Positions 17,720 to 26,805 of a DNA stretch of 64,000 nt are shown one piece after another; the first letter of the stretch is position 1; each line of letters opens with the position of its first letter. Both the position numbers and the translations under genes were made by a program. The notes below the pieces were generated by a model. It was not told the DNA's origin. It saw only the letters and a program-made list of their open reading frames with translations, and did not search any database. Source of the DNA: Paenibacillus sacheonensis (GTDB taxonomy: Bacteria; Bacillota; Bacilli; Paenibacillales; Paenibacillaceae); NCBI RefSeq assembly GCF_009909195.1, contig NZ_JAAAMU010000007.1, positions 62,001 through 126,000 on the forward strand. Direction: 5' to 3'.

Positions 17720-19528
17720 TTATTCCAAATTGTTGTCTTTGGCGAACTTTTTGGCATCATCGATGAGCTGGTGGAATTCGGCATACGCTTTGTCCACGCC
17801 CATCGCGATGAAATCGTCCACCGCTTTGTTCTTCGCGGCGTCGAAAGCCGCGTCGTCCTTGGCCATGATATACTTCGCCACGTTCGCCAAGAAATACTGA
17901 TCCGCCTTAACCATCACTTGTTGATTAGGCTCGGACATCTGCTTGACGAACGCCGTGAACGCGAAGTATTTGGAATCCGTGACGGCCTTGCCGTCCTTAA
18001 CCAACTTGTCATAGACTTGCCCCGGGTACAGCTCCGCGCCGTTTTGCTGGGCTAATTCCTTCTCGGCCTTCGTAATGGTAGCCGGATTGATGACAAGCTT
18101 GAGATCGAGCGGATATCCGTCTTCCGCCGTCCAGGCTTCATGCAGATTCGATAATTTGTTCAGCGTGGTCACGCCTACGCTTTTCACGTAATCGTTATAT
18201 CCGGCATCGGAAGGATTCGCCATCTTGCCGATCAATTGCGGCTTGCCGTCGACGACATCCCAATCTACGCCTTTCACGCCGGTAAACAGCAATCTTCCGC
18301 CTTCGTCGCCGCTGAGGTAGTTGAACAATTCCATCGTGCGTTCTGGATATTTATTGGCTTTGGTAATGGCGCGGGCCGGCCCCAATAGATTTCCGCCGGG
18401 AGCGTCTTTGGCATACAGCGCCATATAGCCGGGGAACGGTCCAGGCAGCTGCTGCAATTCCGCATTGTCGTTGCCGGTATTCGCGATGAGATCATTGCCG
18501 CCCGTCCAGAAGCTGGCCGCCGAGTTGAAGACTTGACCGTTGTTCAGCTTGGCGATGTACTGGTCGATTTTCTGCGTGAAGCCTTCCGGATCGAATAATC
18601 CCATGCGGTACGCTTTATTGAAGAACTTGATCCCGTTCCAGAATACGCCATCCTTGTCGATATAATTGTCTACGACCTCTCCGGTGGTAGCGCTGATGGA
18701 CGTATCTGCCGTCCAGTTGTTATACCCCATGGAGAACGGATAGGAGATGATGTAAGGGAATGGATCCGCTGCCCATGCCGAGAACGCATAGGTTTTCTTG
18801 CCGTCTTTCGTTTTCGGGAACTTATCCTGCATTTCTTTGTTGACTTTCAAGAAGTCGTCTTCATTGCTCATCGCCGGAGCGCCGATCGCTTTATACAGAT
18901 CCCATCTCGTATAGAATCCGGCCAGCGCGGTTAACAACGGCGTAGGCGTACTTGCGGCCTTATTCACCCGAACCGGCAAGAAATAGACTTTGCCCGTATT
19001 GTTGCTTGCCGTCGCTTTCATGATATCCAGCGCTTGCGGCGTGTTCTTCGTAATGTTCGAACCGTATTTCGCGATCAAATCATCGAGCGGAATGACCTGG
19101 CCGCCTTGAATCAAGGAGTCGACCAGCGCGCTCACCGATCCGCCGGTCGTAATCACGTCGGGCAAGTCGCCGCCGGCGATCAGCGTTTTCTCTTTGACGT
19201 CGTCGCCCGTGATGAAATCAAGCGTGATGCCGAATTTTTTCTGAATTTCTTTCGCGATGCTCGTGTTCCAAACGCCCTTGTTATCATCTGTTCCGCCAAT
19301 GAATACTTTCAGCGTGATCGGATCTCTGGGAAGCTCGGAACCGTCCGGCGCGGCCGAATCGTCCGGCGTATCGGTCGTCGCCGCCCCGCCGTTGCCTGCA
19401 TTTCCCCCGTTTGCGTTCGTTGCGGCATCGTTCTTATTGGTATTCGTATTGCTATTGCTTGAGCAAGCGCTTAGCAAGATGAGCGTCGTGACAAGAACGA
19501 TCGCAAGCAGATACTTTCTCTTCTTCAT
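17720..19528 (-). CDS. ABC transporter sugar-binding lipoprotein (LplA-type)
   Basis: 602 residues. Signal peptide KKRKYLLAIVLVTTLILL ends in the lipobox LLSAC, so the mature protein is lipid-anchored at Cys. A ~45-residue Ser/Asn/Thr/Gly linker follows (positions ~22-65), then a family-1 extracellular solute-binding fold (ITLKVFIGGTDDNKG). It is encoded last, after two permeases, as is usual for LplB-LplC-LplA type systems of Paenibacillaceae. It delivers oligosaccharides to the permeases. The linker and total length are on the long side for the family. GGGAGG ribosome site. Confidence 0.92.
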   Translation of the reverse strand: MKKRKYLLAIVLVTTLILLSACSSNSNTNTNKNDAATNANGGNAGNGGAATTDTPDDSAAPDGSELPRDPITLKVFIGGTDDNKGVWNTSIAKEIQKKFGITLDFITGDDVKEKTLIAGGDLPDVITTGGSVSALVDSLIQGGQVIPLDDLIAKYGSNITKNTPQALDIMKATASNNTGKVYFLPVRVNKAASTPTPLLTALAGFYTRWDLYKAIGAPAMSNEDDFLKVNKEMQDKFPKTKDGKKTYAFSAWAADPFPYIISYPFSMGYNNWTADTSISATTGEVVDNYIDKDGVFWNGIKFFNKAYRMGLFDPEGFTQKIDQYIAKLNNGQVFNSAASFWTGGNDLIANTGNDNAELQQLPGPFPGYMALYAKDAPGGNLLGPARAITKANKYPERTMELFNYLSGDEGGRLLFTGVKGVDWDVVDGKPQLIGKMANPSDAGYNDYVKSVGVTTLNKLSNLHEAWTAEDGYPLDLKLVINPATITKAEKELAQQNGAELYPGQVYDKLVKDGKAVTDSKYFAFTAFVKQMSEPNQQVMVKADQYFLANVAKYIMAKDDAAFDAAKNKAVDDFIAMGVDKAYAEFHQLIDDAKKFAKDNNLE

Positions 19529-19576
19529 CGAATAGCCTCCCTGGAATTATCGGTTCATGGCTGTATCTATTGATAA

Positions 19577-19597
19577 ATGGTTCTCTAGAAAAACCAT
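19577..19597 (-). promoter_or_regulatory. Small hairpin between permease and binding-protein genes
   Basis: ATGGTT (19577-19582) and AACCAT (19592-19597) can pair across 9 bases in the 92-bp gap. Such intercistronic hairpins can stabilise the abundant binding-protein message; no T-run follows. Confidence 0.35.
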
Positions 19598-19620
19598 CAT
19601 ATCCGCATTCAAGGTCCGTA

Positions 19621-20520
19621 TTAACCTTTTACAGCGCCAAGCATGATGCCCTTGATAAAATTCTTTTGGAGGAACGGGTAGACAAGGACGATCGGAAGCA
19701 CCGAGATAACGGTGATGCTCATCTTGATCGTTTCCGGCGAGAGATGGAGCTGCCTGCCCGAACCGGCATTGGCCAGCATGGCCGATATATCCTGCGTCAA
19801 GCTCTGGGCTTCGTTCAGATAGCCGAACAAGATGACTTGAATCGTCTGCAGGTTGGGATTCTCGACCAGCAAGTAGTTATCGAGCCACGAATTCCAGCAG
19901 CCTACCGAGGCGTATACGGCAACCGTAGCGACGATCGGTTTGGACAGCGGGAAGATAATGCGATTGAAGACGGTCATGAACCCGGCTCCGTCGATCTGAG
20001 CCGACTCTTCCAGCGAGGCGGGCAGCTGCTCGATATACGTCTTGATCAGGATGATATAGAAGGCGTTGATGATGCCCGGCAGGACGTAGAGCAGGAAGGA
20101 ATTGCGCAAGCCGTATGTTTTCATCGTGATATACCACGGAATCAACCCCGAGTTCAGATACATCGACGAAATGACGATGCGGTACATGAGTTTGCGGAAC
20201 GGCATCACGTGTTTGGTGAAGAGATAAGCGAGCATCGACGAGAAATAGACGCATAATACGGTGAAAATCACGGTCTTCTCGACCGATACCAGGAAAGCAT
20301 GCGGGATCGTGTTCAGACTGAAGATTTTGATATACGCGTCGACGTTGAATTTGCCCGGCCAGAGGTAGATGCCCTTCTGCGCCAATCTCGGTTCGCTGAT
20401 CGAATAGATGAATACGTAATAGAACGGATAGATGCAGATAAAGGAGAACAAGGCCATAATCGCATAGTTCAAGACGTCGAAAGTTCGTTCGGCCAGCGAA
20501 CGCCGTTGTTTGCTTATCAC
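19621..20520 (-). CDS. ABC sugar permease, LplC/YtcP type
   Basis: 299 residues with a GTG start at 20520. AAAGGGGAG lies 8 bp upstream and the GTG overlaps the stop of the first permease (GTGA). Six membrane segments are apparent (first: VLNYAIMALFSFICIYPFYY). The permease EAA loop reads LEESAQIDGAGFMTVFNRII. It forms the heterodimeric channel with the product of the preceding gene. The C-terminus ends in the typical KNFIKGIMLGAVKG. Confidence 0.92.
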   Translation of the reverse strand: MISKQRRSLAERTFDVLNYAIMALFSFICIYPFYYVFIYSISEPRLAQKGIYLWPGKFNVDAYIKIFSLNTIPHAFLVSVEKTVIFTVLCVYFSSMLAYLFTKHVMPFRKLMYRIVISSMYLNSGLIPWYITMKTYGLRNSFLLYVLPGIINAFYIILIKTYIEQLPASLEESAQIDGAGFMTVFNRIIFPLSKPIVATVAVYASVGCWNSWLDNYLLVENPNLQTIQVILFGYLNEAQSLTQDISAMLANAGSGRQLHLSPETIKMSITVISVLPIVLVYPFLQKNFIKGIMLGAVKG

Positions 20521-21419
20521 AGGATCGACTCCCCTTTCGTTTTCTTGGAGAGATAGTTGACGGCGAACAAGAGACCGATGCCCAGAAGAGACTTGACCAT
20601 GCCCAGCACGGTGGCGTACGAATAATCGCTGACTCCCCAACCGACTTTATAGATGTAGTAGTCGAGCACATCCAATTTATCAGCGACCAGCGGATTATAG
20701 AAAACGAAGAATTGATCGAGGCCGTTGTTCAGCAAATTGCTGATTTGCAGCAGCAGGAGGACGAATAAGGTCGGACCCAGTCCCGGAATCGTGATGTGGC
20801 GCATCAAGCCGAATTTGTCGGCACCGTCGATGCGGGCCGCTTCGTACTGCTCGCTGTCGATTCCCGCGATCGCGGCCATATAAATGATCATCGTCCAGCC
20901 GATCGTCTTCCACGCATACAGACCCGCCTGGAAAAACCAAGCCGCGCCGTTGTTGCCCATGATGCCGATCACGGGCACGTCGATATGCAAGTTTCGCAGC
21001 AGCGTGTAATAGAGTCCTTCATTGGAGAAGATCGCGAACGATAAGGCGAATACGACGATCCAGCTTATGAAATTGGGGAGCGTCGTCACCGTCTGAATGA
21101 AACGCTTGAACTTGTTATGCTTGATTTCGTTGATCATAACCGCCGCGAACATCGGCAAGGGCGTGATCAGGATCATGAGGAAACTCATTGCGAGGGTGTT
21201 CTTAAGAACCCGGAATATTTCGCTTCGTTCATGAAAGATCTTCACGAAGTTATCGAAACCCACGAACTTCAACTGCGAGAAACTGAGTGCCGGATTATAG
21301 TTATAAAAGGAATAGATCCAACCGAACAGCGGCACGAAATAGAAAGCGATCACATAAATCATGAAGGGCATGGCGACTAAGAAATAGGTCCATCCGATTT
21401 TGTTCCTTTTAGATAGCAT
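20517..21419 (-). CDS. ABC sugar permease, LplB type
   Basis: 300 residues, six predicted membrane helices, with the EAA motif EQYEAARIDGADKFGLMRHI facing the missing ATPase. AAGGAG lies 8 bp before the ATG. It is the first gene of the importer operon, preceded by the regulated promoter at 21462-21499. No ATP-binding subunit is encoded in the window; systems of this kind usually share an MsmX-like ATPase encoded elsewhere. Confidence 0.92.
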   Translation of the reverse strand: MLSKRNKIGWTYFLVAMPFMIYVIAFYFVPLFGWIYSFYNYNPALSFSQLKFVGFDNFVKIFHERSEIFRVLKNTLAMSFLMILITPLPMFAAVMINEIKHNKFKRFIQTVTTLPNFISWIVVFALSFAIFSNEGLYYTLLRNLHIDVPVIGIMGNNGAAWFFQAGLYAWKTIGWTMIIYMAAIAGIDSEQYEAARIDGADKFGLMRHITIPGLGPTLFVLLLLQISNLLNNGLDQFFVFYNPLVADKLDVLDYYIYKVGWGVSDYSYATVLGMVKSLLGIGLLFAVNYLSKKTKGESIL

Positions 21420-21461
21420 CGTTGATTCTCCTTACCTGACGTTAGTAGGTCTTATAGATTC

Positions 21462-21499
21462 ATTATAGGAGGAGAATTATCGTATAAAAATGGACTTTC
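21462..21499 (-). promoter_or_regulatory. Importer promoter: -10 box plus proximal activator site
   Basis: On the minus strand GAAAGTCCAT (21490-21499) is followed after 22 bp by TATAAT (21462-21467). No good -35 box is present, as expected for a promoter that needs an activator. The same arrangement, with the same 22-bp gap, precedes the GH36 gene at 52435-52473. Confidence 0.65.
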
Positions 21500-21560
21500 T
21501 AGTCAAATACACAACAAACCGAATGCCCGAAATAGGCTTCGCGCCATCCTTCCGAATTAG

Positions 21561-21594
21561 TTGCACTTTCTTTACGTTTTTTGCACTTTCGGCA
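21561..21594 (-). promoter_or_regulatory. Distal direct-repeat element of the importer promoter
   Basis: TTGCACTTTC occurs twice exactly (21561-21570 and 21581-21590), a 20-bp period suited to a dimer of AraC-type DNA-binding domains. The 34-bp block matches 52534-52567 at 29 of 34 positions and lies 71 bp from the proximal site in both promoters. It overlaps the last codons of the histidine kinase gene. Confidence 0.65.
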
Positions 21595-23395
21595 GCTTGA
21601 ATTTCAATTCGGTCCCTTCTTGCGGCTTGCTGTGGATCTTAATGCCGTAATGGTCGCCGAAGTGAAGCTGGATTCTGCGGTTCGTATTGTACAAGCCGAT
21701 CCCCTTCTTCTCCTGCGATTGTTCGTTATTGCCGCGCATGAGCGAATCTCTCTCCTCCTGCAGCTTCGCTTCGGACATGCCTTCGCCGTTATCGGAGATG
21801 CTCCAGACGATTTGGTTTTTCTCTTCCGTGGCCGTAATTTTAACCGTTCCGCCGGTTCGGTTCTTCAAGCCGTGCGTGATCGCGTTTTCGACCAGGGGCT
21901 GCAGGAGGAAACGCAGAATCGGATAGTCCAAGACTTCGGGGGAAATCTGATAGTCGAGCTTAACCCCGCCCGCCATTCGGTTATTCATGATTTTGATATA
22001 GTTTTCGATATACTCGATTTCTTCCCGGATCGTGCAGAGCATGCCTTGCTTGAACATCGGCTGCAAGTAATCCCCGAGCGTCGTGATGCTCTCCACGATG
22101 TTGTCCGCCTTGACCATGATGGCCATCCATTTGATCGTATTTAGCGAATTATAGAAGAAATGAGGGTTGATCTGCGACTGCAGCGCTCCGATCTCGATCG
22201 TCCGTTTCTCTTCCTGAATGGTTTCCTTCTGTTCGATCAATTCCTGGATGTTCTTGGACATCTTATTGAATTGGTCGATGAGAATACCGAGTTCGTTCTT
22301 CAAATCCAGATCCAGCGTGAGTCCCAGATTGCCTTGTCCCATTCTTCTCACGACGGTGGTCAAGCTGTTGAGCGGCTTCGTTACTCTGCGGATCCAGTAC
22401 CTCGATAATATGGCCGCCGTTGCCAGGCTGAAGATGAACATCGTCACGACGATGAGCCGGAGCGTCAAAATGTCTTTGGTGAATATGCTGACGGGAATCT
22501 CGTGAACGAGCAGCCAGCCCAAACTGTTGATATGGTACGACATGATTTGCTTGCCGTTCCGTTCTTCGCTGGCAAACAGATCCGTTGCGCCCGAGGCCGG
22601 ATTGGTTTGCCGGGGAACTGCTCCTGCTTGGCCGATCTTCGCTTCTTCGCCGTGGGAGACGATCATGCCCGTGTCATCGACCAGATACAGGGCGTTATTC
22701 CGTTTATCGTTGGCATGATTGTAGATATCGTTGAAATACTTCATATCGATATTGAGGACAAGCGTAGCCGAGTGGTTGTTGGAGAAAAAACTGCGCGCGG
22801 CGGTAATATAGTGGGTTGGTTTGCCGACCTTGCCGGTAGGCGGCTTTTCGTCCGAGATATTGAAATCCTGATCGGTAAATCCGCCGAACCAGACAAGCGT
22901 CTGCGCCGCCGACTTCACCTTTTCGAAGATTCGGGTTTGATAGAAATCATTCACTTTGCTGGACGAATCGAATAAGATATCGTTTCTTTGCGCGGTCGAC
23001 CGGATCATAAAGCCGTTATCCCCGAAGTAACTGATCGATTCGATGAATTTATTCGCCGAAAGCGTTTCCGCGAAATATTGGAACGCCGCCATAACCTGCA
23101 CGACGCTGTTCATCTCGGTCATGCTCTTGAAATAGATCAAGCTTTCCAGTTCCGCCTTGAGAAAGAGCTGTCTGGAAACCTGATCCACCTCGTTCACGAA
23201 CACCGACAGATTATAATCGTTTTGCTTGAATTGCTGTTGATTCGTGACTTTCGCATTGTTCTTCAAGACGTTCAGGATGCCGAAGTACGCAACCAGCGAG
23301 CTGAGCGTAAAGATGAGCAGGAAGATGACCAGGAACGAGACGACCAATTGATGCGCCAAGGAATGGCGATTGGACTTATTGAAGACTCTCATCAT
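21572..23395 (-). CDS. Sensor histidine kinase, YesM/LytS type
   Basis: 607 residues. A membrane helix near residues 15-35 (LVVSFLVIFLLIFTLSSLVA), an extracellular sensor of ~260 residues (Cache-like), a second helix (LRLIVVTMFIFSLATAAIL), HAMP, then the His-kinase domain with the phospho-acceptor in QINPHFFYNSLNTIKW. The ATPase domain follows with N-box VENAITHG, DNGEGM and GIGLYNTNRR. The ATG at 23395 is preceded by GAGG and overlaps the response-regulator gene by 20 bp. It probably senses a sugar, alone or with the binding protein. Its last codons carry a regulatory element of the next promoter. Confidence 0.92.
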   Translation of the reverse strand: MMRVFNKSNRHSLAHQLVVSFLVIFLLIFTLSSLVAYFGILNVLKNNAKVTNQQQFKQNDYNLSVFVNEVDQVSRQLFLKAELESLIYFKSMTEMNSVVQVMAAFQYFAETLSANKFIESISYFGDNGFMIRSTAQRNDILFDSSSKVNDFYQTRIFEKVKSAAQTLVWFGGFTDQDFNISDEKPPTGKVGKPTHYITAARSFFSNNHSATLVLNIDMKYFNDIYNHANDKRNNALYLVDDTGMIVSHGEEAKIGQAGAVPRQTNPASGATDLFASEERNGKQIMSYHINSLGWLLVHEIPVSIFTKDILTLRLIVVTMFIFSLATAAILSRYWIRRVTKPLNSLTTVVRRMGQGNLGLTLDLDLKNELGILIDQFNKMSKNIQELIEQKETIQEEKRTIEIGALQSQINPHFFYNSLNTIKWMAIMVKADNIVESITTLGDYLQPMFKQGMLCTIREEIEYIENYIKIMNNRMAGGVKLDYQISPEVLDYPILRFLLQPLVENAITHGLKNRTGGTVKITATEEKNQIVWSISDNGEGMSEAKLQEERDSLMRGNNEQSQEKKGIGLYNTNRRIQLHFGDHYGIKIHSKPQEGTELKFKLPKVQKT

Positions 23396-25019
23396 CGGCT
23401 TCGTCCTCTCTTTCCTCTCTGCCGTCCACGAACCAATGCTTCCTGAATTCATTCGGCCTCATCCCGGTCAGCTTCTTGAATATGCGGCTGAAATAACTGT
23501 CATCCATATAGCCGGTCTTCTCCGCGATTTCATAGGATTTCAGGTGCGTATTCACTAACAGGTCCTTTGCCATGTCGATCCGATAATGATTTAAATATTC
23601 GATGAAGCTGGTTTGCAGATGCTTCTTGAACAGCTTGCTTAAGTAACTGGGGTTCATGTTCACTTGATCCGCGAGCTGCTGCAGGGAAATGTCTTGATCG
23701 TAATGGGTTTGAATATACTTGATCGCCTCGGCGATTTCTTTGCTGATCGCTCGTTTCTTCTTATGATAATTTTGAACGTCAAGCAGATACTGCGTGAAAA
23801 TCGCGACGTTCTCGTCCAAAGTCGCGCTCTCGTGAATCCGGCCCGCATAGTCGAGCGCAAGGCTGGAGATGTCGTTGGCGTAAATATTAAGGTTAACGGT
23901 CGGCCAGTGAATCCAGCGAATCATCATCACCTGGATCGCCTGCTTGGAGATGCCCTCGAGCTTTCCGAGCGACAGGATGCCGGCTTCGATTTCTTTAAAG
24001 TACTTCTCGTTGAACGGCTCCAATTCGCGGTACATCTTATCGAGCTTCAATTCCGCGTTTTTCCAAACGCGGTCCGTTTTGGTCAAGTCCGAGCGGATAT
24101 ATTTCTCGTGCCCGAGAACGAATCTTAGCTCCAGCGCGCGGAGGCACTCGTCGTACATATGCTTGATGGCGGAGTAGCCGTTGTCGATCGAACTGATCCC
24201 GAACGTGACGGAGGCGTTCAGATAGGATTTAATGACGCTGCCGATATGCGACAGGATATCCTGCAGCTGCTGATAGATATTCGACTCGCTGACGATATCC
24301 TGGAAACTGAACGCCAAAATATATTTCTCGTCCCGCTCGTAGATGACCTCTCCCCGGTTGTAGCCGGCCAGCAGCTCGCTCACCATGTTCAGAATGCTGA
24401 ATCGGATCAGATTCCCGTGATTGTCCTTGAATTTGTTTTCCATCTGCTTGAAGTTATCGATGGCCATCACGCAGAGAATCAGCCGCTCCGGGTGAAGGCG
24501 GAAGCCGAGGTTTTTCGCGATGGCGGCGAATTCCGCATCCGAATACCGCCCGTAGGACATATAATCTTTCATGGCGTTTTCCTTGAGCGTGATGACGTTC
24601 AGCAGGTCATGCTGCGGTTCAGCCGATGACCGCACGCTCTTCGATTGCAATTCCGTCTGTACTTTCTGCAGCACCGACACCATCTCGTCGATGGACATCT
24701 TGAATTTGAGTATATAATCGGTGACGCCGAACCGCATGGCCTTATGAGCCCAATCGAACTCTTCGTAAGCCGTCAGGATGATAATCTTGGTCTGCGCGTC
24801 GTTCTCCCTGACGCGGGAGATCAGCTCCATGCCGTCCATGTTCGGCATACGGATATCGGTCAAGATCAGGTCGGGCTTGGCTTGCTGGTAGAAATCCCAC
24901 GCTGCCTGCCCATTGGAGAAATCCGCTACGACCTCCATGCCAATTTTCGCCCATTCGATCGAGTTTTTCAGGCCGATTCGCACCAGCATTTCGTCTTCTA
25001 CGATGATGACCTTGATCAT
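23376..25019 (-). CDS. Response regulator, YesN/AraC type
   Basis: 547 residues. The N-terminal receiver domain has the acidic pair in VEDE, the phospho-acceptor Asp in LILTDIRMPNMDG and the conserved Lys in DYILKF; the usual KP is KF. A long central region follows, and a C-terminal AraC-type double HTH (DISLQQLADQVNMNPSYLSK, then SYEIAEKTGYMDDSYFSRIF). The ATG at 25019 follows GAGGTG by 7 bp. It is transcribed from its own promoter at 25063-25091, together with the kinase. The direct-repeat elements at 21.5 and 52.5 kb are its likely targets, by inference. Confidence 0.93.
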   Translation of the reverse strand: MIKVIIVEDEMLVRIGLKNSIEWAKIGMEVVADFSNGQAAWDFYQQAKPDLILTDIRMPNMDGMELISRVRENDAQTKIIILTAYEEFDWAHKAMRFGVTDYILKFKMSIDEMVSVLQKVQTELQSKSVRSSAEPQHDLLNVITLKENAMKDYMSYGRYSDAEFAAIAKNLGFRLHPERLILCVMAIDNFKQMENKFKDNHGNLIRFSILNMVSELLAGYNRGEVIYERDEKYILAFSFQDIVSESNIYQQLQDILSHIGSVIKSYLNASVTFGISSIDNGYSAIKHMYDECLRALELRFVLGHEKYIRSDLTKTDRVWKNAELKLDKMYRELEPFNEKYFKEIEAGILSLGKLEGISKQAIQVMMIRWIHWPTVNLNIYANDISSLALDYAGRIHESATLDENVAIFTQYLLDVQNYHKKKRAISKEIAEAIKYIQTHYDQDISLQQLADQVNMNPSYLSKLFKKHLQTSFIEYLNHYRIDMAKDLLVNTHLKSYEIAEKTGYMDDSYFSRIFKKLTGMRPNEFRKHWFVDGREEREDEADDESLQ

Positions 25020-25062
25020 GACGCGCACCTCGTTTCGCAATCTTGCGTTCCCTAGTAATACG

Positions 25063-25091
25063 ATTATCGTGAGAAGACACTTGAATGTAAA
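25063..25091 (-). promoter_or_regulatory. Sigma-A promoter of the response regulator/kinase pair
   Basis: Minus strand: TTTACA, 17 bp, GATAAT, about 45 bp before the response-regulator ATG. The near-consensus spacing and boxes suggest constitutive expression of the sensor pair. Confidence 0.65.
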
Positions 25092-25094
25092 TAG

Positions 25095-25127
25095 AAAGAG
25101 CCTATTCGGATTAAGAATCGGCTCTTT
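25095..25127 (-). terminator. Terminator after the GH32 gene
   Basis: AAAGAGCC (25095-25102) pairs with GGCTCTTT (25120-25127), with further ATTC/GAAT pairing inside. It lies about 50 bp past the GH32 stop and just before the next promoter. The T-run is short. Confidence 0.65.
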
Positions 25128-25178
25128 CTTATATGGGATCGATAGTTTGGCGCGGGTCCGAAGCGGGAACGCCTCCTA

Positions 25179-26747
25179 TTAATAGGGATTGGAGGGCATC
25201 ATTTCCCAGGCCAGGATGGATTCATAGGAGGCCGAGCCTCCTTCGCAGTAGAGATACACGCCGGTGCTGTCCGGACGCTTCGGATACACCCGTCTTGCGA
25301 TTGCCTGCCGATCGTTCGCGAACAGCTCGATGACGGATTGATCGAGAAATATCGTCAGCTCGAGCTTCTCGCCGTCCGCCAATCGGAAGGGGCCTGCTTC
25401 GCGGATCGGCATGCCGTCCGTTCCGCTGCGGGTCGAATCGAACACGAGCTCGCCGGCTTCCGCGTCGTAGTAGAGCAGCGTCTCTTCCTCTCCGTCCGCC
25501 GACGCGCGCACCTTCAAGCCGACTTTGGCGGAGGTTCCGGGCGCGATCGTCAGCTTGAGCTCGGAAGACCCGCCATGGATGCCGGTCAGCTCGAGGCTCT
25601 CTCCCTCCCGAAGAATCGCGGCGGGGAATTCCATCTCGTTGTACCTGAGCGCGGCGAGCTCGTCGACCGGCGCCTGGCGCAGCTCGCCGTCTTCGCCCAA
25701 CCACAGCGTGCGAGGCAGGCTGTATACGCCGGACCATCCGTATTTCTCCAGATCGTCCTCGGGATTATCGATCAGCCATACCCACATGATCTGCCGGCCC
25801 TTCGCGTCCATTAACGCTTCCGGAGCCAAGAATGCCCGATCGCCCCAGGTCATTCGGCCGTGCCGCTCCGGCAGGAATCGCTCCCCTCGGTAATCGCCGA
25901 TGTAATACTGGCAGCCCTTGTTATGGGAAATGAACAGCTGCAGGTACTTATCGGAAGGCTCGCCCCCGTCCCTGGATGAAGGAAGCGGGAGAAAACTCGG
26001 ACACATGTTGTCCTCGGATTCCTGCGTCCACTCGTTCGTTCGGTCGCGCTCGTAAAAGCGTCCCGCGTATTCCCAATTGACCAAGTCGGCCGAACGGAAG
26101 AGGTCCGTGTAATCTCCTCTCGCTTCCAGCGGGGAATCCGCTGCTCTCCCGAACTTCCCGAGCACGCATAAATTGCCGGTCTGCATGTAGTACATGCCGT
26201 TATGCTTCCAAATATTGCTCGGGTCGCAGCAGCCCGCGGAGATGATCTCCCCGGAAGGACCGACAAGCTCGATAATGCCGAGCTCCGTGGCTTGCAGCGC
26301 GAGCTTCTCGAACTTCTCCCACTTGTCGTAGTGGCGGTCCGAGCTCTTGGCGATGCCGACGCCGCCTCCGGACATCGTCGCCAGGTCCGTCGCCAGGCTC
26401 GAATACGAGAGATAGGCCGTTCCGTCGTCGTCGACGAACGCGCCTCCGCTGAAGGCGCCGTTGTCCCCCGGACTCGCTTCCAGCGCATCGGGGTGAAATC
26501 GCCAATGAACGAGATCATGGCTGGAAACATGCCCCCAGTTATAGCTTTCCGTCGTCGAATAGTGATCCCTGTACAGATACATCAGATGATACCGGCCGTT
26601 CGCATAGAACGTGCCGTTCGGGTCGCCGGGCCAGCCGAACCCTTCAGGTACCGCGAAATGGTACCCCGGCCGGTAAGGATCGTCGAGCAGCTTGAATCGG
26701 ATCTCCTGCGCACCCCGGATGGCATCATGAAGATGCTGCTTGTTCAT
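25179..26747 (-). CDS. Glycoside hydrolase family 32-like (beta-fructosidase family)
   Basis: 522 residues, no signal peptide. The GH32 five-blade propeller pattern begins with WPGDPNG (nucleophile Asp), followed by WGHVSSHDLVHW, FSGGAFVDDDG, CCDPSNIW (position of the RDP motif) and EDNMCPSF (position of ECP). Then come YSLPRTLWL and a C-terminal beta-sandwich with LFANDRQAIARRVYP. The family hydrolyses fructosides such as sucrose, levan and inulin. The RDP and ECP motifs are divergent, so specificity is uncertain. It lies 58 bp behind a PIG-L gene and is followed by a terminator. Confidence 0.8.
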   Translation of the reverse strand: MNKQHLHDAIRGAQEIRFKLLDDPYRPGYHFAVPEGFGWPGDPNGTFYANGRYHLMYLYRDHYSTTESYNWGHVSSHDLVHWRFHPDALEASPGDNGAFSGGAFVDDDGTAYLSYSSLATDLATMSGGGVGIAKSSDRHYDKWEKFEKLALQATELGIIELVGPSGEIISAGCCDPSNIWKHNGMYYMQTGNLCVLGKFGRAADSPLEARGDYTDLFRSADLVNWEYAGRFYERDRTNEWTQESEDNMCPSFLPLPSSRDGGEPSDKYLQLFISHNKGCQYYIGDYRGERFLPERHGRMTWGDRAFLAPEALMDAKGRQIMWVWLIDNPEDDLEKYGWSGVYSLPRTLWLGEDGELRQAPVDELAALRYNEMEFPAAILREGESLELTGIHGGSSELKLTIAPGTSAKVGLKVRASADGEEETLLYYDAEAGELVFDSTRSGTDGMPIREAGPFRLADGEKLELTIFLDQSVIELFANDRQAIARRVYPKRPDSTGVYLYCEGGSASYESILAWEMMPSNPY

Positions 26748-26805
26748 GGTTTCCGCTCCTCCTCTGGATCAGCATGGCTTCGGCAGACGCTTTCCGCGCG
26801 TCATG

